Shown here in pieces: positions 1 through 10,367 of a stretch of 64,000 bases of DNA. A program made the translations under genes and the position numbers. The notes below the pieces were generated by a model, which was not told the origin of the DNA, did not search any database, and worked only from the letters and a program-made list of their open reading frames with translations. This stretch comes from Cyanobacteria bacterium SW_9_44_58 (GTDB taxonomy: Bacteria; Cyanobacteriota; Cyanobacteriia; Cyanobacteriales; Rubidibacteraceae), in contig PXPI01000099.1 of the NCBI GenBank assembly GCA_003021905.1, positions 1-64,000 of the forward strand, written 5' to 3'. The stretch's first letter is position 1. Each line of letters opens with the position of its first letter.

Positions 1-170
1 TTTTTCCGAAAATCAATTGAATAAGGTTGCATGGACACGCTTATTTTAATCTACTGTCTTTCCTTCTCAGTGTACCTTATTGGTCTGAGAATTGCTATAG
101 GATGAATTTCTATTCTTTTTTATCAGTAAGGAATTGGCAGGCGTAACTCCTGGAAAAGAAACGTTGTCTC

Positions 171-758
171 TCAACCGTTTAATAACTTTTCGACAGAAAC
201 TGCTACTTCCGGAAATGCCAATGGCGAAATCTCTCCTGCGGTTAGGGAAAATTGTGAGGTATAATCTCCTTGAACAGGTTCCCGAAAAACAATCAATTGT
301 TCATGGTTTAAATCTCGCACCCAGTATTCAAGAATATTGGCTTGCGCATAGGTTTGACGTTTCACTTCTAAATCTTTTGTCAAGCTTGTACTCGAGAATT
401 CAATCAACCAGAAAATGTTTTCAGGATAGGGATGATGTTGCAGATATTCTCGACCTAGGCGCTGAACAATAGCAAGATCCGGTTCCGGTTCCGAATTGCT
501 GTTGGAAAGAGTAATTGGCGCAACTTCCCGAATAGCAACGCGATTTCCTAGCAGTTGGATTAAATACTCCTTGGTTTCCATGCGAAAATAAGCATGGGGT
601 TCAGCTTCGGGAGACATTTCGACAATTTCTCCATTCAGAAGTTCCACCTGACGATCGTCGAGAAGCCCTACCTGAATCATCCGATGATAGTCTTCTAGGG
701 TCCATTTTGCTGTAGTGACACTCATGCCAGTTTCCTCTGTGTTGCCAACAGACTTCAT
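171..758 (-). CDS. Uma2 family endonuclease-like protein (DUF820)
   Basis: ORF; WTLEDYHRM...LLNGEIVEMSPEAEPHA...EPEPDLAIV...WLIEFSSTSLTKDLEVKRQTYAQANILEYWVRDL pattern typical of Uma2/DUF820. Confidence 0.88.
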   Translation of the reverse strand: MKSVGNTEETGMSVTTAKWTLEDYHRMIQVGLLDDRQVELLNGEIVEMSPEAEPHAYFRMETKEYLIQLLGNRVAIREVAPITLSNSNSEPEPDLAIVQRLGREYLQHHPYPENIFWLIEFSSTSLTKDLEVKRQTYAQANILEYWVRDLNHEQLIVFREPVQGDYTSQFSLTAGEISPLAFPEVAVSVEKLLNG

Positions 759-897
759 CTATTGTGGCATTCTTTCAGAATTGATCAGGGAGAATAGATA
801 ATAGATAATTAGAGAGACAAGTATTCTGCCTTATCCTGCTCACAGAAGCTTCACTGAGCGTTGGGGAATTAAGTGACAGTAACAAAACCATATACAA

Positions 898-2037
898 ATG
901 ATCAATCATCAGGTAGAACCCGCATTACTGGTATTAGAAGACGGAAGCGTCTTTCGAGGCAAATCCTTTGGCGCTAAAGGAACAGCCGTGGGAGAAGTGG
1001 TCTTTAACACCGGAATGACTGGCTATCAGGAAGTATTAACCGATCCCAGCTATCGCGGCCAAATTATTGCCTTTACTTATCCTGAATTGGGCAACACCGG
1101 CGTTAATCCCGAGGATGAAGAATCGGATCAGCCCCATGTGCGAGGCGCGATCGCGCGCAATGTCTGCTATTTTCCCAGCAATTGGCGATCGCGCGGGTCT
1201 CTCCCGGACTATTTAGCCCAGCATCATATCCCTGGCATCTATGGGGTAGATACTCGTGCCCTAACTCGCATTTTACGCTCTTCTGGGGCCATGAACGGTG
1301 CCATTTCCACAGAAATTCTTGATGAAAAAGAACTGCTGAAACAGGTGCAAAATGCCCCGGCAATGTTGGGGTTAAACTTAGTCAAAGAAGTGACCACCAA
1401 ACAAATTTATGAATGGTCGGATCCCACTGATACCCGTTGGGAGTTCCGTCCTGTTGTCGGCGAAAATGATCCCGTTCCCTTAACTGTGGTGGCCATCGAC
1501 TTCGGCATTAAACGCAATATCCTGCGCCGTCTAGCCAGTTACGGCTGTCGGGTAATTGTCGTTCCCGCAGATTGCCCCCCGGAACAAATTTATCAATATG
1601 ATCCTGATGGGATTTTTCTGTCTAATGGCCCTGGTGATCCGGCAGTGGTCAAAGAAGGCATTGAAACCACAAAAGCCCTTCTGCAGCAAGGAAAACCCAT
1701 GTTTGGGATTTGTATGGGACACCAAATTCTAGGACTGTCTCTAGGGGCAGAAACCTTTAAATTAAAATTTGGGCATCGTGGACTGAATCAACCTGCAGGG
1801 TTACAACAAAGTGTGGAGATTACCAGTCAAAATCATGGCTTTGCGGTAACAGAAGATTCCTTGCAAGCTGATGTTGAAATTACTCATCTCAACTTGAACG
1901 ACCGTACAGTTGCCGGTTTACGTCATAAAACCTTACCGGTATTTTCTGTACAATATCACCCGGAAGCAAGCCCCGGTCCCCATGACGCCGACTATTTATT
2001 TGCCCAATTTGTCGCCTCCATGCGGGAATATCGGTAA
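898..2037 (+). CDS. carA: carbamoyl-phosphate synthase small subunit
   Basis: [18 protein letters not shown]...[13 protein letters not shown]-terminal GATase domain with GICMGHQ and [10 protein letters not shown]. Confidence 0.97.
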   Translation: MINHQVEPALLVLEDGSVFRGKSFGAKGTAVGEVVFNTGMTGYQEVLTDPSYRGQIIAFTYPELGNTGVNPEDEESDQPHVRGAIARNVCYFPSNWRSRGSLPDYLAQHHIPGIYGVDTRALTRILRSSGAMNGAISTEILDEKELLKQVQNAPAMLGLNLVKEVTTKQIYEWSDPTDTRWEFRPVVGENDPVPLTVVAIDFGIKRNILRRLASYGCRVIVVPADCPPEQIYQYDPDGIFLSNGPGDPAVVKEGIETTKALLQQGKPMFGICMGHQILGLSLGAETFKLKFGHRGLNQPAGLQQSVEITSQNHGFAVTEDSLQADVEITHLNLNDRTVAGLRHKTLPVFSVQYHPEASPGPHDADYLFAQFVASMREYR

Positions 2038-2169
2038 CCAACACAACTGAGACGTTAGTGAGACGATCCAAGCAAGAAAATATGCTAGTATACACTATCT
2101 ATCACAGGTTATTTTTGCGAAGGCATAATCTCCAACTCACTCAGATTTACCAATTGAAAGGAGGGTCTT

Positions 2170-2532
2170 ATTCCTGAACAACTCAACTTAACCGTCAGTT
2201 TGCGGGGAACACGGGAAACTAAAGAAAATTGCCAAATTTTTCGGTTAACTGGCTTGCTCGATGCCTTTTCCGAACCCACTTTCGCGAAAGTCATGGGCAA
2301 ATGTATTGAGGGAGGGCCAAAAAATATTATTTTGGTTCTATCTCAAATTGATTTTGTGGATAGTTCGGGCTTAGGGGCGTTGGTCCAACTCGTTAAAAAG
2401 GCCCAAAGTGAAGGGGGAACACTTCAAATTGTTACCAATGCTAGGGTGACACAAACGGTCAAACTTGTTCGTTTGGAAAATTTCCTTTCTTTACAGCCTA
2501 GTTTAGAAGAGGCTTTGGAATCCTTAAATTAA
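2170..2532 (+). CDS. STAS-domain anti-sigma factor antagonist-like protein
   Basis: FRLTGLLDAFSEPTF...LVLSQIDFVDSSGLGALVQLVKKA STAS signature. Track ORF begins at a TTG at 2200; the Shine-Dalgarno position suggests an in-frame ATT at 2170. Confidence 0.82.
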   Translation: MPEQLNLTVSLRGTRETKENCQIFRLTGLLDAFSEPTFAKVMGKCIEGGPKNIILVLSQIDFVDSSGLGALVQLVKKAQSEGGTLQIVTNARVTQTVKLVRLENFLSLQPSLEEALESLN

Positions 2533-2607
2533 TTCCTGCTGGGAACCGCTATCAACATTGTCAAAAATGCTGCTTTGCTTAAAATAAACCGATAAACTGG
2601 AAAAAAT

Positions 2608-3069
2608 TTGGCACCGCAACCCCATCAACCCAATAATTGTGATTCCGAAGTCGGATTCTTTTCAACTTTGGGGGGATTGGAAAACTTGCCCCCCTTAGAA
2701 CAAATTTCTCCAGCAGGCTTAGCTTATATTGGCGATGCCGTTTATGAACTTTATGTCCGTTTATACTATTTATTGCCCCCCAAGCATATTGCTGATTATC
2801 ATCAATTAGTTGTGGCGGAAGTACGGGCAGAAAACCAAGCCCAGCAATTGCAAGCCCTAATTCCCTATTTGACAGAATCGGAACAGGAAATTGTTAAACG
2901 GGGACGCAACGCAGCGGCTAAACCGCCTCGTCGCCTGTCTGCCCAAGTTTATCAGCAAGCAACGAGTTTGGAAACGTTAGTAGGTTACCTGTTTTTAAGT
3001 GATAAAAATCGTTTACAATCACTATTGTTGTCGTTACAAGAAAATCAAACCCCTACTAATAACAGCTAG
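2608..3069 (+). CDS. mrnC: Mini-ribonuclease 3
   Basis: LAYIGDAVYELYVRLYYL...KRGRNAAAKPPRRLSAQVYQQATSLETLVGYLFL RNase III-like domain without dsRBD. Confidence 0.9.
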   Translation: MAPQPHQPNNCDSEVGFFSTLGGLENLPPLEQISPAGLAYIGDAVYELYVRLYYLLPPKHIADYHQLVVAEVRAENQAQQLQALIPYLTESEQEIVKRGRNAAAKPPRRLSAQVYQQATSLETLVGYLFLSDKNRLQSLLLSLQENQTPTNNS

Positions 3070-3101
3070 TTTATCATTAACCCGCAATTGTCAGTGAGCA
3101 A

Positions 3102-3998
3102 TTGTCAACGCCATTAGTTATGAGTGAAACGCCCCATAAGGGAAATCCCAAAAACAGAAAAGGCAAACCTTTTCCCGGTTCTAGCCGCCCAAAACCGAAA
3201 AAATCGGAATCGCCAAATCAACAAGCCTCTCCGGGTGAGGATGATGACTTTATTTACGGCCGCCATACTGTCTTAGCCGCTTTAGAAAATCAACGCCAAC
3301 TCAATCGGATCTGGATCACTCCAAAACTCCGCTACAATAGTACGTTTAATTCGTTACTGCAAACGGCCAAAAAGCAGGGTACTGTCATTGATGAGGTTAG
3401 TATCGAGCGCCTGAATAAAATGACTCGCGGGGCAAATCATCAAGGGGTGGCGGCGCAAATGGCGCCCTACCATTATTTAGAATTGAACGAGTTAATTGAA
3501 AAAGTTAAAACTAGCAAGAAACCCCCTATTATTGCCGCTGAAGGCATTACGGATCCGCAAAATTTAGGAGCGATTATTCGCAGCGCCGAAGCGTTGGGTG
3601 CACAGGGATTGGTCATTCCGCAACGACGGGCAGTGGGAATCACTTCTACCGTCATGAAAGTTGCGGCCGGCGCGTTAGAATATCTGCCAACGGCAAGGGT
3701 GGTTAATTTTGCACGTGCTTTGGAAACGCTAAAACAATCAGGATTTTGGATTTACGGCACCGTTGCCGAAGGCGGAAAAGGTTTGCCCGAGGTTGATTTT
3801 GATGAATCGGCAGTTTTGGTCGTTGGGGGCGAACAACAAGGGTTAAATTTGTTGACTCAGCGCCATTGCGATGAGTTAGTCTCGATTCCCTTAACCGGCA
3901 AAACGGAGAGTTTGAATGCTCATGTTGCCTGCGCGATCGCGCTTTATGAACTCTCCTGTCGGCGGAAAAAACCCCTGAATCTATCGCAAGGGGTTTGA
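3102..3998 (+). CDS. rlmB: 23S rRNA (guanosine-2'-O-)-methyltransferase RlmB (SpoU family)
   Basis: YGRHTVLAALENQRQLNRIW...DPQNLGAIIRSAEALGAQGLVIPQRRAV...ESLNAHVACAIALYEL. Confidence 0.93.
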   Translation: MSTPLVMSETPHKGNPKNRKGKPFPGSSRPKPKKSESPNQQASPGEDDDFIYGRHTVLAALENQRQLNRIWITPKLRYNSTFNSLLQTAKKQGTVIDEVSIERLNKMTRGANHQGVAAQMAPYHYLELNELIEKVKTSKKPPIIAAEGITDPQNLGAIIRSAEALGAQGLVIPQRRAVGITSTVMKVAAGALEYLPTARVVNFARALETLKQSGFWIYGTVAEGGKGLPEVDFDESAVLVVGGEQQGLNLLTQRHCDELVSIPLTGKTESLNAHVACAIALYELSCRRKKPLNLSQGV

Positions 3999-4078
3999 AA
4001 AAAATCGAAAAAGTTCACAACATTAAAGACAGTAGCATTGTTTGACATCGCGTTTGAATTACGTCATCTTCAAAAAAC

Positions 4079-4381
4079 ATGGAAGAGTTTATCCTATCAA
4101 TCCTGGAATTTTTCGGCCAAGCCTGGTGGGTAGAAGTTAAAACCGAATCCCCCAGATGTACTTATTATTTTGGTCCTTTTTTGAGAAAACGGGAAGCTGA
4201 GAAGTGGAAGCCAGGCTATGTAGAAGATTTGGAAGGAGAAGGGGCAGAAATTGTTTCTCTGGCGGTTAAACGCTGTAAACCCGCCATTGTAACCGACTAT
4301 GAAGAACACGACGAACCAACAAGTGAGCAGCTTCCTAGCTTCAGTGGCAGCCGCGAGGTTAATAAGGCTTTTCGCGAGTAA
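4079..4381 (+). CDS. DUF1816 domain-containing protein
   Basis: WWVEVKTESPRCTYYFGPFLRKREAEKWKPGYVEDLEGEGAEIV, cyanobacterial DUF1816 pattern. Confidence 0.85.
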   Translation: MEEFILSILEFFGQAWWVEVKTESPRCTYYFGPFLRKREAEKWKPGYVEDLEGEGAEIVSLAVKRCKPAIVTDYEEHDEPTSEQLPSFSGSREVNKAFRE

Positions 4382-4748
4382 TTTCGATGGCAATGTTCCC
4401 GCTAAAATTCGGGATGGGAGGGGATGGTTTTGCCAGCTCCACCTTGACTTTTTGTACTAAGTTTAAGTCTAATACGGATTGCGCGATCGCGTGGGCTAGT
4501 TTTTCCACTAGCGTGAATTTTTTCGTCTTGATGAGATGTTTGACTTGCGCGATCGCGTTTCGGTAATCAAGGGTATCGGCGATATCATCGCTTTTTCCTG
4601 CCGGCGCTAAATCAACCCAGAGCGTGAGGTTAACTTCAAACCACTGTCCTAAGACTTGTTCTTCTGGTAAAAAACCAGTATAACCATAGCAATGAATTTT
4701 ATTAATTTTGATAGTGTCCATAGAAGCTTTAAAATAACAATCAATCAC
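4359..4748 (-). CDS. folB: dihydroneopterin aldolase
   Basis: YGYTGFLPEEQVLGQWFEVNLTLWVDL...DTLDYRNA...TLVEKLAHAIAQSVL. Confidence 0.93.
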   Translation of the reverse strand: MIDCYFKASMDTIKINKIHCYGYTGFLPEEQVLGQWFEVNLTLWVDLAPAGKSDDIADTLDYRNAIAQVKHLIKTKKFTLVEKLAHAIAQSVLDLNLVQKVKVELAKPSPPIPNFSGNIAIEITREKPY

Positions 4749-4823
4749 TATTTTACTATCAAAGTTCTAACTGTTTGCCAGCGATTATCAATCACGAATC
4801 ATCAATAATAACTAAGAAAGATA

Positions 4824-6164
4824 ATGAGTATTGCCCGAACCATTTGTCTTGGTTTTTTAGCGGTTATTTCAGTGGGGACGCTGTTATTAATTTTCCCTTT
4901 CACCACTGCCGATGGCAATTGGAATGATCCCATTACTGCTCTTTTTACTGCCACATCTGCTGTTTGTGTTACTGGCTTAGCAGTTGTAGATACCGGTACT
5001 TATTTCTCCTTTTGGGGACAGCTGATCATTTTATTACTAATCCAAATTGGCGGATTAGGTTATGTGACCACAAACACGTTTTTGCTATTTTTAATCCGTA
5101 AAAAATTTGATTTTCGGCAAAAAGTTGCAATTCAAGAATCGTTTGATCGTCCTTTTTTACAGGGAAGTAAAAATCTTTTAGTTTCCATTATTGCAACAAC
5201 AATAATCTTTGAGCTAACAGGTTTTTTTTTGTTACTTCCTTTATTTTCCGAGGAAAATTACGCCATTTGGCTAGCCTTGTTTCATAGTATTAGTGCTTGG
5301 AATAATGCGGGATTCAGCTTATTTAGCAACAGCTTAATGGACTATCAATCTTCTCTGCTAGCTAATCTTGTTATTCCCATACTAATTATTTTTGGCGGAT
5401 TAGGATATCAAGCGATTTTTGAAATGTTTATTTGGCTGAGACAGCAATTTTATAAAAAAATCCTTGCTAAAAATACAGAGATTTTTGTTTTTTCACTCAA
5501 CTCAAAAATTGTGACTGAAACCACTTTAATTCTTTTAATTGTCGGGACAGTTGCTTTTTTCTTTACAGACTTTAGCAATGCCAGTATTTTTGGTGATTTG
5601 CCGCTAAAACAGCGTGTCTTAGGGGCTTGGTTTCAATCAGTTACCACTCGCACTGCTGGATTTAACACGGTTGACATTAGTGCGATGACCGATGCAGGAT
5701 TATTTATTACTATTGCTTTTATGGTAATTGGTGCCAGTCCCAGCGGCACTGGCGGCGGTTTAAAAACAACAACCTTACGAATTTTAATTAATTCGACAAT
5801 TTCAACGTTGCAAGGAAAAACCGACGTTATCATTTATAAAAGACGAGTCCCTGTCAATTTAATTTTGAAAGCATTAGGAGTTCTGTGTACTTCAGTTGCT
5901 TTAGTCACAGTTGCTACCGCTTTAATTGCAATTACAGATCCCCAATTAAGCTTTATTCAAATTTTCTTTGAAGTTTGTTCCGCCTTTGCCACAGTGGGAC
6001 TTTCAACAGGGATTACCGGCAGTTTATCGGCACTGGGAAAACTGATTATCGCTATTACTATGTATATCGGCAGAGTCGGGGTTTTAATTGTTATTAATAC
6101 GCTGGTTCAGGCTTCTTCTCCTAGTGCTATTCACTATCCTGAAGAAAACCTATTAGTCGGATAA
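4824..6164 (+). CDS. ktrB: TrkH/KtrB-type potassium transporter subunit
   Basis: TATSAVCVTGLAVVDTGTYFS, SAWNNAGFSL, TTRTAGFNTVDI, GASPSGTGGGLKTTT, SAFATVGLSTGIT repeats of K+ filter motifs. Confidence 0.92.
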   Translation: MSIARTICLGFLAVISVGTLLLIFPFTTADGNWNDPITALFTATSAVCVTGLAVVDTGTYFSFWGQLIILLLIQIGGLGYVTTNTFLLFLIRKKFDFRQKVAIQESFDRPFLQGSKNLLVSIIATTIIFELTGFFLLLPLFSEENYAIWLALFHSISAWNNAGFSLFSNSLMDYQSSLLANLVIPILIIFGGLGYQAIFEMFIWLRQQFYKKILAKNTEIFVFSLNSKIVTETTLILLIVGTVAFFFTDFSNASIFGDLPLKQRVLGAWFQSVTTRTAGFNTVDISAMTDAGLFITIAFMVIGASPSGTGGGLKTTTLRILINSTISTLQGKTDVIIYKRRVPVNLILKALGVLCTSVALVTVATALIAITDPQLSFIQIFFEVCSAFATVGLSTGITGSLSALGKLIIAITMYIGRVGVLIVINTLVQASSPSAIHYPEENLLVG

Positions 6165-6247
6165 AATGGAATTGATCTTTTCGACTAATTGTTAATCGTT
6201 AAGCAATTACTGATCATTGACTATTATTACTCCTTTAAGTTAGCGCT

Positions 6248-7003
6248 GTGGATATTAGAGCTTCTCTTAAAATTTTCGATCAATTTCGTCATCAACCTCA
6301 AGAATTTGCAGTTATTGGTTTAGGGCGATTTGGCCAGGCAGTCTGCGGCGAATTGCGAAAATTAGGCTGTGAAGTTTTAGGAACTGATTGCGATGAAACC
6401 TTAGTGAATCAAGTGTTAACGGATAAGCTAGTGTCTCATGCCATTGAAATGGACGCTACCAAACCGGCAGCCTTAAAAGAAGCGGGAATTTTTGAATTTG
6501 AAGTTGTTATTATCGCGATCGGAGACTATGTTCAAGAAAGTATTATTACGACCCTAAATGTTAAAGAAAACGGCGTCAAATACGTAGTTGCCAAAGCCTC
6601 TTCGCATATCCATGGTAAGCTATTAAAACGAGTCGGCGCCGATCGCGTGGTCTTTCCCGAACGGGATGCCGGGTATGAATTAGCCCAGGCTCTTGCCCAA
6701 CCGGCAATTTTAGATAAATTTGACCTGGATCCCGAACATAGTATTGTGGATATTCAAATCCCGGAAGCCTTTGATGGGCATACGTTAGAAGAATTAGAAC
6801 TCAGAACCCGCTACGGATTAAACGTCATTGCCGTGAAATATGGCGAAAAATTTGATATTAATCCCACCCCTGATTATCGACTGGTCAAAGGTTCTCAAAT
6901 GATTGTCGTTGGATCTAATCAAGATATTAAACGCTTGCCCCAAGACTCAAATCAGCAACACATTCAATCAGACGAAGCAGGGGAATTGGAACAAGGGGTT
7001 TAA
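6248..7003 (+). CDS. ktrA: TrkA/KtrA family RCK potassium channel regulator (GTG start)
   Basis: FAVIGLGRFGQAVCGELRKLGCEVLGTD Rossmann fold plus C-terminal RCK_C; adjacent to ktrB. Confidence 0.92.
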   Translation: MDIRASLKIFDQFRHQPQEFAVIGLGRFGQAVCGELRKLGCEVLGTDCDETLVNQVLTDKLVSHAIEMDATKPAALKEAGIFEFEVVIIAIGDYVQESIITTLNVKENGVKYVVAKASSHIHGKLLKRVGADRVVFPERDAGYELAQALAQPAILDKFDLDPEHSIVDIQIPEAFDGHTLEELELRTRYGLNVIAVKYGEKFDINPTPDYRLVKGSQMIVVGSNQDIKRLPQDSNQQHIQSDEAGELEQGV

Positions 7004-7038
7004 TTAATCCGATGTTTTTATGTTGCAATCCGTTCTCT

Positions 7039-7632
7039 CTAAGCTAGATTTAAGTCCAATAAACCAGGGGGCAGTTCTAGTTCCAATTGTCCGTTTTCTA
7101 AATCCACAACGGGAACAATTTCTTCCACAAATGGAATCAAAATATTAGATGGGGATTTTTCCGAAAAATGTTTGTCTAAAAATGCTTGTTCTAATTTCAC
7201 CACTAATAATTCATTGCCAGCGACATAAATATCAACAACATGGCCGATTCTCTCCCCAGTTTCTTGATCAAAAACAGCAAGATTAATTAAATCATCAAAA
7301 TGGTATTCATTGTTTTCTAAGATTGGCCGATCGCGCTTTTCCACAAATAACTTGCTTTTTCGCAATGCCTCAGCTTCATTGCGATTTGTTACTTCTTGAA
7401 ACGCCACCACATATAATCCTTTTCCAGGTTGATAATATCCCCGTTTTAAGGTTACCCATTCATAACTATCTTGGTTGGGACGTTTGAGTAACCGTTTTCC
7501 CGGCTTTTTAAACCGTTCTGGAAAATCGGAATTGGTATAAACTTTCACTTCTCCTTTAATGCCATGAGGCGCAACAATAGTGCCAATTTCAATTAATTCC
7601 AACTCTTCCGTCATTACCGCTGTCTTAATCAA
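7039..7632 (-). CDS. rimM: 16S rRNA processing protein RimM
   Basis: IGTIVAPHGIKGEVKVYTNSDFPERF...IPFVEEIVPVVDLENGQLELELPPGLLDL. Confidence 0.95.
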   Translation of the reverse strand: MIKTAVMTEELELIEIGTIVAPHGIKGEVKVYTNSDFPERFKKPGKRLLKRPNQDSYEWVTLKRGYYQPGKGLYVVAFQEVTNRNEAEALRKSKLFVEKRDRPILENNEYHFDDLINLAVFDQETGERIGHVVDIYVAGNELLVVKLEQAFLDKHFSEKSPSNILIPFVEEIVPVVDLENGQLELELPPGLLDLNLA

Positions 7633-7656
7633 CTAATCAACGCGCGCGATCGACAA

Positions 7657-8541
7657 TTATTCCTGCCAACTCCGAAGTTGGAAATAAACTAACACAAACG
7701 TCGCCATTAACAATACAGCCGCTGCCGCCGCGGCATAACCAAAATCAAATCTGGCAAAGGCTTCCTGATAAATATAATAAACCAACAAATTGGTGGAATT
7801 AAGGGGACCGCCGCCTGTAACAACATAAACTTGTTCAAAACTGCGCAGGGTGAAAATCAGCGTGGTAATCGCGGTAAACACTAACGTGGGACGCAATCCC
7901 GGTAACGTAATATGCCAAAACTTAGCAAATCCATCCGCACCGTCTAATTCCGCTGCTTCATATCGGATTTGGGGAATAGCTTGCAATCCCGCTAAAAATA
8001 CCACCATATTGAATCCAAGTTGTTGCCAACTGCTAAGCAAAATCAACACCGGCATTGCCCAGACGGTACTATTGAGCCAAGGAATCGGATCCAATCCTAG
8101 CGTCGTTAATAAGTCATTAACTGGCCCTTGATTTTGAAATAGCCAACGAAACCCTAATCCCACAGCCACTAAAGAGGTAATCGAGGGAATAAAATAAACG
8201 GTGCGTAACAGCCCCCGCAATGGCACTGATTGATTCAGCAAAACAGCAATAATTAATGGCAAAATTAAACTGGGAATGACGGTGGCAACGGTAAAATAAA
8301 CCGTATTCCCCATTACCTGCCAAAAGTCTGGGTTCATCAATAAACGCAAATAGTTGCGCAATCCCACCCATTGCCCCCCTTGCGGGGTAAAACTGCCAGT
8401 TGTCAAACTCAGATAAAGCAGATAGCCAATGGGATAAAAGACAAAAATCCCCAGCCCAATTAAAGCAGGGGCGAGAAATAGCCAAGCGGTCACCGCTTCT
8501 TGTCGCTGCTGCCCAAAAACATTAATCGGTTTCGTCTTCAT
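7657..8541 (-). CDS. sugar ABC transporter permease (MalF/UgpA/GgtC-like)
   Basis: multi-TM; EAAELDGADGFAKFWHITLPGLRPT EAA loop; RSFEQVYVVTGGGP. Confidence 0.92.
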   Translation of the reverse strand: MKTKPINVFGQQRQEAVTAWLFLAPALIGLGIFVFYPIGYLLYLSLTTGSFTPQGGQWVGLRNYLRLLMNPDFWQVMGNTVYFTVATVIPSLILPLIIAVLLNQSVPLRGLLRTVYFIPSITSLVAVGLGFRWLFQNQGPVNDLLTTLGLDPIPWLNSTVWAMPVLILLSSWQQLGFNMVVFLAGLQAIPQIRYEAAELDGADGFAKFWHITLPGLRPTLVFTAITTLIFTLRSFEQVYVVTGGGPLNSTNLLVYYIYQEAFARFDFGYAAAAAAVLLMATFVLVYFQLRSWQE

Positions 8542-10159
8542 CGCTGTCTTTTTCTTCTTCTAGTTGATGTTGGGCTAATAATTTCGCTACTTTTTCTTTA
8601 ATCTGTTGATGCTGACTCACGCCTTCGTAGGTATAACGGTCGTAGCCATTGTCAACAATTTGGGTTTTAATATTATTGATTCGTTCTTCAACATCAGGGT
8701 GAGTGGATAGCCAAGCCGGAGGACTGGATTGATCGTTGTTTTTCCTTTCTTCTGCCAGCGTTTTCATGAGATGATACATGCCATCGGCCGCATACTCACT
8801 GCTTGCTAAAATTTGGGTTCCCAACTCATCGGCTTGTCGTTCCATGTCGCGACTATAATCCAAAACAATTAAACTAGCCGCAGTACCGCCCAAGGGAACA
8901 AACTGACCAACATTGGCTAAAAAATTGCCTTCAGTTACTAATTGAAAGCCGTGGGATAGAACGGCATGGGAGATTTCGTGGGCAACCAATCCGGCTAACT
9001 CAGCTTCTGAATTTGTTTTTAAAATAGCACCGGCATTAATAAAAACTTTCCCCCCAGGAAGGGCAAAGGCATTTAAATTCTCATCCATGACAATATAAAA
9101 TTCATAGTCAAAGCTATCTCTGCCTGTATATTGCGTCAAAGTTTTCCCCATCTCTGCCACGTATTGATTCGCTTCCTCATCTTTTAATAAGGGAAGTTTT
9201 TCTTCTAAATTGTTAGAAATTCTTTCTCCGACTTTTGATTCACCTTGCAAGAGCAGAGAAGCAGATTCAATCGCTGAAAACGGACCCGCTAAACTTCCGG
9301 TGACAGCGTAGCTTAAGGCGCCTGTAATGACACTGGCAAAGGTATTTTTTCGCAGCTTAGCTCGAAGTTTGCTTTGGTAGCTTTCTAAATGCTTATCAGC
9401 AAGGGCTTGATAGTGATCCGCTTTCGAATGTTCAGGATTGAGCAAGGCAAATCGACGGGCGGTTAAAGAAGCATCCAACCATTGTTCCCTTTCTTCATAG
9501 AGAGGCAACAGGGTTTCGATTAACGCCGCTTGTTCCGGATAGCGGGAAACGGCAGTTTCAAGATGGGTAATGGCTTGTTCCGTTTGGCCGAAATAGATTA
9601 AAGCTTCAGCATAGCGAATATGCCCGGGAATGAAGTCGGGATGTTTCTTGACTAAAAGTTTAAGAGGAGAGAGGGTTTTACTTTGAAGTTTGGAATCAAA
9701 TTCTCCTTGCCCATATTCCCAATAGACTTTTCCCCCTGGGGGAAGCGTTGCTGTTTCTGTGTAAGGCTTTCTGGATGTTTGTTGCTTATCGGGTTGGAAA
9801 AAACCTTTTGCTTGTTGGTAAAGCTGTCTGGCTTGTTGTTTTTTTCCGGCTTGGTAGAGTTTATCGGCTTTAATGAGGGTTGTCAGAGCGTTGCACTCTT
9901 GTTGACTAAGCGCCGGAAGCAGTTTGTTAATGCGTTGTTGAAGTGTTTCTGGCGCCTTTTTGTCTTTGGCAACCGATTGCTCAGGCAGTTCTGGGTTTTC
10001 AGAGGCATCTTCGTCTTGGCGGCTGGTTTGCCCATTGTTACTCTCAACCTGAGAAGAACAATTCACAGGAGAATTCTTTTTTAAAGACTCGCTCCAAGCA
10101 GCGCTGGGAACTAGGATTAAACTCAGCGCAATAAGCAGAGCATTCCAAGAACATTTCAT
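8522..10159 (-). CDS. M48 family metalloprotease with TPR-like N-terminal region
   Basis: HEISHAVLSHG zinc motif, NAFALPGGKVFINAG, SRDMERQADELG. Upstream in-frame ATG at 10183 is an alternative start. Confidence 0.92.
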   Translation of the reverse strand: MKCSWNALLIALSLILVPSAAWSESLKKNSPVNCSSQVESNNGQTSRQDEDASENPELPEQSVAKDKKAPETLQQRINKLLPALSQQECNALTTLIKADKLYQAGKKQQARQLYQQAKGFFQPDKQQTSRKPYTETATLPPGGKVYWEYGQGEFDSKLQSKTLSPLKLLVKKHPDFIPGHIRYAEALIYFGQTEQAITHLETAVSRYPEQAALIETLLPLYEEREQWLDASLTARRFALLNPEHSKADHYQALADKHLESYQSKLRAKLRKNTFASVITGALSYAVTGSLAGPFSAIESASLLLQGESKVGERISNNLEEKLPLLKDEEANQYVAEMGKTLTQYTGRDSFDYEFYIVMDENLNAFALPGGKVFINAGAILKTNSEAELAGLVAHEISHAVLSHGFQLVTEGNFLANVGQFVPLGGTAASLIVLDYSRDMERQADELGTQILASSEYAADGMYHLMKTLAEERKNNDQSSPPAWLSTHPDVEERINNIKTQIVDNGYDRYTYEGVSQHQQIKEKVAKLLAQHQLEEEKDSDEDETD

Positions 10160-10239
10160 AATTAGGGGGGAAACACTCAACAATGATCTGTTTCGATTTT
10201 AAATTAGAAAAATCGTGAAAATTTGCCCAATCAAACAAA

Positions 10240-10367
10240 AGAAAGACCAGCCCTTGGGCTGGTTTGTCTAGCTTGCTGCGTTGGGAGGAGAAAACCTAAG
10301 TTGCACCAAAACCGCCTGACGCTGCTGTTAAACTCAGTTCAGGAGATGGGACAATTTGGTTTAACTA
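10240..10367 (-). ncRNA. candidate small RNA or 5' leader upstream of the M48 gene
   Basis: minus-strand promoter-like TTGTAA-17 nt-TATGCT (10096-10101 replaced by plus coordinates 10396..10401 and 10373..10378) followed by an 8-bp ACCAGCCC/GGGCTGGT hairpin at 10246..10263 and a T-rich tract. Confidence 0.4.
10246..10263 (-). terminator. hairpin ACCAGCCC-tt-GGGCTGGT followed on the minus strand by CTTTCTTTTGTTTG
   Basis: perfect 8-bp inverted repeat with T-rich tail read on the minus strand. Confidence 0.6.

Noticed and set aside
134-472. 112-aa plus-strand ORF
   Set aside because: Antisense to the well-supported Uma2-family gene; no recognisable protein features
4359-4381. 23-bp overlap of convergent DUF1816 and folB genes as possible annotation error
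   Set aside because: Both C-termini look natural; short convergent tail overlaps are common
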